Source: J029 sp964482495 (GTDB lineage: Bacteria; Planctomycetota; UBA1135). From it: DNA of 64,000 nt. This document shows, in pieces, positions 58,572 through 64,000 of this stretch. The DNA is taken from the NCBI GenBank assembly GCA_964482495.1, contig CAYZXS010000006.1, positions 1 to 64,000 of the forward strand. The letters are read 5' to 3'. Each line of letters begins with the position of its first letter. The first letter of the stretch is position 1. Position numbers and translations under genes: made by a program. Under the pieces are notes generated by a model. The model was not told where the DNA came from and did no database searches. It saw nothing but the letters and a program-made list of their open reading frames with translations.

Positions 58572-60623
58572 TCAGGGCTTTAGCACCCGCTCGAAGAAGC
58601 CCCAGATGGTGTCGCTGCCGCCGCGGCCGACGCCGTGGCCGACGTTGGGCCAGAAGCGGCTCTCGTAGGGTTTGCCGGCCTGGTCCATGGCCTCGATCAG
58701 CTGGAAGGCGTTGTTGGGGTGCACGTTGTCGTCGATCATGCCGTGCGTGATCAGCAGGTGGCCCTTGAAGTCGTCGACGTAGGTCATCGCCCGGCCGGTG
58801 TCGTAGCCGGCCTGGTTGAGCTGCGGCGTGCTCATGTAGCGCTCGGTGTAGATGGTGTCGTAGTTGCGCCAGTCGGTCACGGCGGCCGCCGCCACGCCGG
58901 CCGTGAACACGTCCGGGTGCTTGAAGACGCCCATCGCCGCCATGTAGCCGCCGTAGCTGACGCCGTAGATCCCGACCCGGTCGCCGTCGACGTAGGGCCG
59001 CTCGCTCAGCAGCTTCACCGCGTCAGCGTGGTCCTGGATGTCGACGTCGCCCAGCCGCAGGTAGGTCGAGCCGAGGAAGGCCTTGCCGCGCCGGCCGGTG
59101 CCGCGGCTGTTGACCTTCATCACCAGGTAGCCGCGGCCGGTCTCGCGCCGCGGCGTGGCGACGTAGTTGGCGCGCCACTCGATGGTGCCCGGGCCGGCGT
59201 AGAGCGGGTCCATCAGCGGGTAGCTCTTGGCCGGGTCGAAGTCCTCCGGCTTGTAGAGCACGCCGTAGACGTCGAATTGGCCGTCATCGGACTTGAACTG
59301 GAAGATCTCGGCCAGGTTGGCGGCGCTGGCCGGGTCGCTCTCGGCGATGACGGCGACCTTGTCGCCGTCCGCGGTGCGGTAGAGCGCGGTGCAGGGCGGC
59401 ACGTTGACCGACTCGTACTGCGCCACCAGCCACTTGCCGTCCGGCGACAGCTGGAAGTTCGAGTGGTGCAGCTCCTCGCTGGTGACGCGCCGCTGGTCCT
59501 CGCCGTCGAGTCCGACCAGGTGGTACTGCTCGTAGTAAGGATTAGCGGCGGAGCTGTAGGCGGTGAAGCCGACCAGGTTGGCGTCCTCGTCCATGAACTG
59601 GATGCCCGCGGTCTGGAACTCGCCGCTGGTCACCGAGTGGTGCAGCTTGCCCTTCGAGTCTCGCAGCTCGTAGTGGGTGTAGCCGCTCTTGTCGGTCTCC
59701 CACACGAAGCGCTGTCCGTCGGCCAACCAGCGGATCGACGGGTGGTTGTTCTGCCAGGTGTCCTGATGCTCCTCGACCACCACCCGGGTCTTGCCGCTCT
59801 TCAGGTCGATCGCCAGCAGCTTCATGTCGTGCTGCAGCCGGTCGGTCCAGTGGATCATCACCACGTCGCCATCAGGCGAGGCCTCGACGCCATAGAGGTA
59901 CTCCTCGCGGCCGCCGCCGGCGTCGACCTTGCGCGTGCGCTTGGTCTTCAGGTCGTAGACCATGAGCTCCGCGCCGGGGTTCGTCGCTCCGGCTTTGGGG
60001 TAGAACTCGGGGTAGTGGGTGGTGTTGATCTCCGACCAGCCGGTGACCAGGTGGAAGGGCTGCACGCCGGTGTCGTCGAAGCGGTAGAAGAGCAGCTTGG
60101 AGCTGTCCGGCGACCACCACATGGCGGTGGTCTGGTCCAGCTCCTCGCCGTAGACCCAGCTGGCGGTGCCGTAGTGGATGTCGGCGTCGCCGTCCTCCGT
60201 GACGGCGATCTCCTTTCCGCTCTCCTTGTTCACCAGCACCACGTTCCAGTCGCGGTAGTGGGCCTGCCACTCGCCGTCCGGCGAATCCACCTGGGTGTGC
60301 TGGCGGCCGCGGGTCGGCCGGCCGATCTGCTCGCCAGTGCTGGCGCCGGGCCGGCCGCCGCCGCGGGCCTTGCTGGCCTCGCCCTCGCCCTCGTCAGCGC
60401 CGATCTCCTTGCGCGCGCCGCTCTTCAGGTCCATTTCGTAGCGCTTGCCTTCAGTGGTGAAGAAGACTGCCTCGCCGCCCGCGCTCCAGGAGACCTTCGA
60501 GACGGTGCCGGGTCCCTGGTAGCCGCCGCGGCGGCCGCGCTGGGCCTCGAGGTCGGCGGGGAGCAGTAAGAGCGCCAGGAGGCTAGCGGTGAGGAGGTGC
60601 AGGGCGGGCAGGAGAGGCTTCAT
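58572..60623 (-). CDS. S9B DPP IV-like peptidase, secreted
   Basis: A 683-residue protein with signal peptide HLLTASLLALLLLPADLEAQ. The propeller begins VSKVSWSAGGEAVFFTTEG, and the DPP IV hallmark Glu-containing loop region lies near YPEFYPKAGATNPGAELMVY. The hydrolase domain has nucleophile S556 in VGIYGVSYGGYMAAMG, Asp in LLITHGMIDDNVHPNN and His in NVGHGVGRGG. It is the most canonical of the four S9 peptidases here, in length and motifs, and should remove X-Pro or X-Ala dipeptides from peptides outside the cytoplasm. It is convergent with the Asp-box protein and divergent from the hydrolase gene at 60782; TAGAAT lies 54 bases upstream of its start. Confidence 0.95.
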   Translation of the reverse strand: MKPLLPALHLLTASLLALLLLPADLEAQRGRRGGYQGPGTVSKVSWSAGGEAVFFTTEGKRYEMDLKSGARKEIGADEGEGEASKARGGGRPGASTGEQIGRPTRGRQHTQVDSPDGEWQAHYRDWNVVLVNKESGKEIAVTEDGDADIHYGTASWVYGEELDQTTAMWWSPDSSKLLFYRFDDTGVQPFHLVTGWSEINTTHYPEFYPKAGATNPGAELMVYDLKTKRTRKVDAGGGREEYLYGVEASPDGDVVMIHWTDRLQHDMKLLAIDLKSGKTRVVVEEHQDTWQNNHPSIRWLADGQRFVWETDKSGYTHYELRDSKGKLHHSVTSGEFQTAGIQFMDEDANLVGFTAYSSAANPYYEQYHLVGLDGEDQRRVTSEELHHSNFQLSPDGKWLVAQYESVNVPPCTALYRTADGDKVAVIAESDPASAANLAEIFQFKSDDGQFDVYGVLYKPEDFDPAKSYPLMDPLYAGPGTIEWRANYVATPRRETGRGYLVMKVNSRGTGRRGKAFLGSTYLRLGDVDIQDHADAVKLLSERPYVDGDRVGIYGVSYGGYMAAMGVFKHPDVFTAGVAAAAVTDWRNYDTIYTERYMSTPQLNQAGYDTGRAMTYVDDFKGHLLITHGMIDDNVHPNNAFQLIEAMDQAGKPYESRFWPNVGHGVGRGGSDTIWGFFERVLKP

Positions 60624-60677
60624 CTGCGGGTCCGGGAGGATGGGAGCAGGCGGACACGGCCTGCGGGAGGTTGGCGG

Positions 60678-60683
60678 ATTCTA
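60678..60683 (-). promoter_or_regulatory. Candidate -10 hexamer TAGAAT
   Basis: TAGAAT on the minus strand, 54 bases upstream of the S9 peptidase start at 60623. It pairs with TATCTT facing the other way in the same divergent spacer. Confidence 0.35.
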
Positions 60684-60756
60684 CGGAGGGGGCCTCTGGG
60701 CGTGGGGGCAAGTGCCGGGCGGCCGTCCGCTCCGGGCGGCACACCGTGCGGGCGGC

Positions 60757-60762
60757 TATCTT
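60757..60762 (+). promoter_or_regulatory. Candidate -10 hexamer TATCTT
   Basis: TATCTT on the plus strand, 19 bases before the hydrolase ATG at 60782. Confidence 0.35.
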
Positions 60763-60781
60763 GATCCACTCAAGCTGCGCC

Positions 60782-62695
60782 ATGAACTCGCTCGCCCTCC
60801 TGGCCATCTCTGCGTTCGCTCCCTTCGCCCAGGAGCCCGCCGTCCCTGCCGGCGGGGCCGATCCGGCGGCGCCGATCCTGGAAGGCGAAGGCCCCGAGCT
60901 CATGAGTCGCCACCTCGCGGTCGAGGTGCGGGAAGCCGCCGCCCGGCCGCTGCCCGCCACCCGCGCCGAACACGAGGCCCGGGTGCCGGCCGACCGCGCC
61001 GAGCTGATGCGGGCGCTCGGTCTCGCCCCCTTGCCGCCGCGTACGCCGCTGAACGCGCGCGTCACCGGCGTGCTGCCGCGCGACGGCTACCGGGTCGAGA
61101 AGCTGGTCTACGAGAGCCGGCCGGGCTTCCACGTCACGGCGCACCTCTACGTGCCCGAGGACGGCGCCGCCGGGCCGCGGCCGGTGATCGTCAACCCGCA
61201 CGGCCACTGGCAGCACAAGAAGGCCGAGCCGGTGGTGCAGGCGCGCGCCATCGCCCAGGCGCAGGCCGGCTACCTGGCGATCGTGGTCGACTCGCCGGGC
61301 CACAGCTTCGAGGGCGCCGCGCCGATCGAGCGGCGCTGGCAGGGCCCGCACGGCGACTGGGCGCTGGCGCTGTCGGTCGGCGGCGTGACCGGCGTCTACG
61401 TCTGGGACCTGATCCGGGCGCTCGACTACCTGGAGACGCGGCCGGAGGCCGACCTGACGCGGGTCGGGATCACCGGCGCCTCGGGAGGCGGCCTGGCGAC
61501 GGTCTACGCCTTCGCCGCCGAGCCGCGCTTCCGTTGCGCTGTGCCGGTGGTCTACGCCTCTTCCCTCGAGGTGAACCCGAACAACGGCTGCCTGTGCAAC
61601 CACGTGCCGGGCACGCTCCAGATCGGCGACCGCAGCGACCTGCTGGCGATCCGCGCGCCGGCGCCGGTGCTCGTGCTCGGCGCCAACGAGGACCCGGAAT
61701 TCCCGCCGGCGGGCACGCGGCGGACCGGCGAGAAGATCCGGGCGATCTGGGAGCTGCACGACGCCGGCGCCGACGCCCGCTGGATGGTCTTCGACTCGCG
61801 CCACGACTACCACCGGCCGATCCGCGAGCAGGCGATGGGTTTCTTCGACGAGCACCTGCGCGGCCGCGGCGACGGCAGCCCGGTGCTGGAGCCGGAGTTC
61901 GAGACCGCCGATGCCCGGGATCCGGCGCTGCGGGTGCTGGACGGGCCGCCCGAGGGCGCGCGCACCCTGCGCGACCTCGCCGCCGAGCGGCTGGCGGCGG
62001 CGGACGGGGACTGGTCCGCGACCGTGGCCACCAACGGCGGCCTGCCAAAGGGCCTGGTCTCCGCGCGTGTGGCTGATTACGAGGGGGTCGCCGGGGGGGA
62101 AGCTTGGTTGTCCCTGCGCTTCTCCCACCCCTCCTGCCCCGACCTGCCGGCGGTGCTCTACGAGCCCGCCGAGGACGCCCGCGCCCTGGTCGTGCTCGTC
62201 TCCGAAGGCGGCTGGCGCGGTGCCGCCGAGGACTTCCCCGTGGCCGACCTGACCGCGCGCGGCTTCGCCTGCTTGGCGCTCGACGTGCGCGGCTTCGGCG
62301 AGCTGGAGGGCTACGATCCTCGGCTGCGCGCCTACCTGGGCGAGTCTGCCGCCTTCCGCATGGCGCTGGACGTGCTCCTCGTCGCGACGACCTTGCGCCG
62401 AACCCTGAGGCTGCCGGTCGCCGTGGTCGGCCGCGGCGAGTGCGCGGCGCAGATCGCCCTCTTCGCCGGCTGGATGCCCGTCAGCTTGGCCTTCGTCGCG
62501 GGCCTCGACGGGACGCGGAGCTACGCCGAGGCCTTCGAACGCGGTCTGCGGCCGGCCGCGCTGCAGCCGCGCGCCGACCTCTGCGCGCCATTGGAACGGC
62601 TGCGCGCCGAGTTGGAGGTTCCTGCCGTCTGGCACTTCCGTGGCGAGCCGGAGCCTCCCTGGGTGACGGCGCTGGCGGAGGCGGTGGAGCGATGA
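60782..62695 (+). CDS. Tandem alpha/beta-hydrolase (acetyl xylan esterase-like), second domain degenerate
   Basis: A 637-residue protein starting at the ATG at 60782, signal peptide MNSLALLAISAFAPFAQ. The first hydrolase domain (about residues 95-370) has strands VIVNPHGHWQHKKAEP and IVVDSPGHSFEG, nucleophile S234 in VGITGASGGGLATVYAF, and the likely His341 in SRHDYHRPIRE; it resembles acetyl-xylan-esterase/dienelactone-hydrolase-type enzymes. A second fold repeat (about 440-630) has strands ALVVLVSEGGWRGAAEDF and FACLALDVRGFGELEGY, but its nucleophile elbow reads VVGRGECAAQ with no Ser, Cys or Asp in the elbow position, so it is probably inactive. The stop overlaps the next gene as ATGA, linking it to an alpha/alpha-toroid protein and suggesting a polysaccharide substrate. 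Confidence 0.85.
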   Translation: MNSLALLAISAFAPFAQEPAVPAGGADPAAPILEGEGPELMSRHLAVEVREAAARPLPATRAEHEARVPADRAELMRALGLAPLPPRTPLNARVTGVLPRDGYRVEKLVYESRPGFHVTAHLYVPEDGAAGPRPVIVNPHGHWQHKKAEPVVQARAIAQAQAGYLAIVVDSPGHSFEGAAPIERRWQGPHGDWALALSVGGVTGVYVWDLIRALDYLETRPEADLTRVGITGASGGGLATVYAFAAEPRFRCAVPVVYASSLEVNPNNGCLCNHVPGTLQIGDRSDLLAIRAPAPVLVLGANEDPEFPPAGTRRTGEKIRAIWELHDAGADARWMVFDSRHDYHRPIREQAMGFFDEHLRGRGDGSPVLEPEFETADARDPALRVLDGPPEGARTLRDLAAERLAAADGDWSATVATNGGLPKGLVSARVADYEGVAGGEAWLSLRFSHPSCPDLPAVLYEPAEDARALVVLVSEGGWRGAAEDFPVADLTARGFACLALDVRGFGELEGYDPRLRAYLGESAAFRMALDVLLVATTLRRTLRLPVAVVGRGECAAQIALFAGWMPVSLAFVAGLDGTRSYAEAFERGLRPAALQPRADLCAPLERLRAELEVPAVWHFRGEPEPPWVTALAEAVER

Positions 62696-64000
62696 ATGTG
62701 CTCGTCCTGATCCCGTTCCTGTCCGCCGCGCCCCAGGCGCAGGAGTCCACGCCGCCCGCAGAGGTGATCGCCGAAGCCCGACGGAACGCCGAGCTCGCCG
62801 CCGAGGCCCTCCGCCGCTGCCGGCGCTACGCCGCTGCCTGGCTGGCCTTGGCCGACCCGGAGACCGGCCTGATCCCGACCAACACCCGGCCCGGCGGTGA
62901 CCACTGGAGCGCCGCGAACAGCGCGGCCGACAACTACCCCTTCCTGGTCCTGACCGCGGCTGTGACCGGCGACGAACAATTGCTCGAGCGCCTGCGCGCG
63001 ATGCTCGACATCGAGCGGCGCCTGACCACTCGGGCGCACGGCCTTCCCGACGACTGGTCCTTCCCGCGGCAGGCCTTCCGTCACGACGAACCGGACCTGC
63101 ACCGGATGCAGTTCGGCGCCTCGGAGTACGTCAAGGACGGCCTGCTGCCGTTGACCGAATGGCTCGGCCCCAGTCCATGGGCGGACCGCATGGTCGATCT
63201 GGTTGACGCGGTCTGGGAGAGCGCCGACCTCGAGATCTCCGTCGGCGCCATCCCGACCGGCAGCGAGGAGGTCCACGGCGAGATGCTTCAGGTCCTGAGC
63301 CGGCTGTACTGGATGACTGGGGAGCGGAAGTACCTCGACTGGGCGGTGCGTCTGGGCGACCACTACCTGCGGGGAGCGTCTTTCGTCCCGGACGACCGCC
63401 CGCTGCGCCTGCGCGATCACGGCTGCGAGATCGTCTCTGGCCTGTGCGAGCTCTACGTCACGCTGCATTTCGCGGATCCGGGAATGAAGGAGGAGTACCG
63501 GGAGCCGCTGCACGCCCTGCTCGACCGGATCCTCGAAGTCGGCCGCAACGAGGACGGTCTCTTCGCCGACGAGGTGCACCTCGGCACCGGCGCGCGGCGC
63601 ATGTTCGGCGCCGGCGCGCGCGCCACCGACACCTACGGCTACACCCTGAACGGCTACTACGCGGTCTACCTAGTCGACGGCACCGAGGCCTACCGCGAGG
63701 CCGTGCGCGAGGCGCTCAGCGCCTTGTGGCGCGGCTACCGCAGCCACCCGTGGGAGGGCAGCAGCGCCGATGGCTACGCCGACGCCATCGAGAGCGCCCT
63801 GAACCTCCACCAGCGCGAGCCGATCGAATCCTGCGCCCGGTGGCTCGACTCCGAGATCCTGGTGATGTGGGGCAAGCAGCGGGAGAGCGGGATCGTCGAA
63901 GGCTGGCACGGTGACGGCAACTTCGCCCGCACCAGTTTGATGTACGCGCTGTGGAAGACCCAGGGGGTGACCGCGCGGCCGTGGCGCGAGGACCTGCGGC
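62692..64000 (+). CDS. Secreted alpha/alpha-toroid (glycosidase-like) protein, C-terminus beyond window
   Basis: The ATG at 62692 overlaps the stop of the tandem hydrolase (ATGA), so the two are translationally coupled. The first 436 residues are present, from MNVLVLIPFLSAAPQAQES, which is a signal peptide, to LWKTQGVTARPWREDLR at the edge. The sequence is alpha-helical throughout with paired helices, e.g. PFLVLTAAVTGDEQLLERLR and ALLDRILEVGRNEDGLF, and conserved aromatic/acidic loops (NTRPGGDHWSAANSAADNYP, GYADAIESALNLH). This is the general look of six- or seven-hairpin toroid glycosidases and lyases. I cannot name the family or catalytic acid. Coupling to an acetyl-esterase-like hydrolase suggests polysaccharide breakdown. 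Confidence 0.78.
   Translation, partial: MNVLVLIPFLSAAPQAQESTPPAEVIAEARRNAELAAEALRRCRRYAAAWLALADPETGLIPTNTRPGGDHWSAANSAADNYPFLVLTAAVTGDEQLLERLRAMLDIERRLTTRAHGLPDDWSFPRQAFRHDEPDLHRMQFGASEYVKDGLLPLTEWLGPSPWADRMVDLVDAVWESADLEISVGAIPTGSEEVHGEMLQVLSRLYWMTGERKYLDWAVRLGDHYLRGASFVPDDRPLRLRDHGCEIVSGLCELYVTLHFADPGMKEEYREPLHALLDRILEVGRNEDGLFADEVHLGTGARRMFGAGARATDTYGYTLNGYYAVYLVDGTEAYREAVREALSALWRGYRSHPWEGSSADGYADAIESALNLHQREPIESCARWLDSEILVMWGKQRESGIVEGWHGDGNFARTSLMYALWKTQGVTARPWREDLR

Overview
The window is very GC-rich (about 70% by eye) and comes from an assembled scaffold: it contains one run of 100 N at 46196-46295. Several features point to Planctomycetota, probably one of the high-GC marine or freshwater lineages rich in secreted proteins. 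These are a hydrazine-synthase-alpha-like/cytochrome c/formylglycine-generating-enzyme-like fusion, an ECF sigma factor with a huge membrane-anchored C-terminus, many secreted FG-GAP, Asp-box and carboxypeptidase-regulatory-like proteins, and a glycine-rich RRM protein. This assignment is inferred from gene content only. No rRNA, tRNA, CRISPR array, insertion sequence or phage module was seen. No gene-free stretch exceeds 300 bases.

Layout. 1-3309 (minus): the start of an agmatine-deiminase-like protein cut by the window edge, then an operon of NTF2-like lipoprotein, erythromycin-esterase-like protein and membrane protein. 3406-6865 (plus): a secreted class C beta-lactamase-like hydrolase and an ABC-2 exporter pair. 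6885-11649 (minus): a serpin, a glycine-rich RRM protein with its own terminator, a delta-9-type desaturase, and a conserved protein of about 609 aa broken by a one-base frameshift. 11765-21328 (plus): ExbD, an alanine-aminotransferase-type enzyme, the sigma factor fusion, a secreted protein and a membrane-anchored regulatory-like protein. 21424-33532 (minus): two S9 peptidases, an Asp-box propeller, a further regulatory-like protein and a small secreted protein.

33791-38686 (plus) is an electron-transfer operon: membrane Fe-S oxidoreductase of the ETF:menaquinone oxidoreductase type, EtfB, EtfA and acyl-CoA dehydrogenase. Together these would pass electrons from fatty-acid beta-oxidation to the quinone pool. 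38791-44428 (plus) holds an M61 peptidase, an S9 peptidase and a CotH-like protein. 44466-52279 (minus) holds the giant fusion protein, split artificially by the N gap, and a five-gene cassette of VOC-like protein, DhaK, DhaL, LsrF-like aldolase/thiolase and lipoprotein cupin. That cassette looks like a ketose phosphorylation and cleavage pathway. 52475-64000 holds secreted Lcl (DUF1566), FG-GAP and Asp-box proteins, a fourth S9 peptidase, a tandem alpha/beta-hydrolase and an alpha/alpha-toroid protein cut by the right edge.

The main points for a second look are the sigma factor fused to an exported-type protein, the DhaK-DhaL-LsrF cassette, a recurring C-terminal beta-rich domain on five unrelated secreted proteins, and three apparent assembly or sequence errors: a 55-bp duplicated overlap around the gap, a frameshift in a short A run, and a 27-bp tandem duplication inside a peptidase. 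A T-A-N-N-N-T hexamer stands 7-100 bases upstream of many start codons and may be the -10 element used here.
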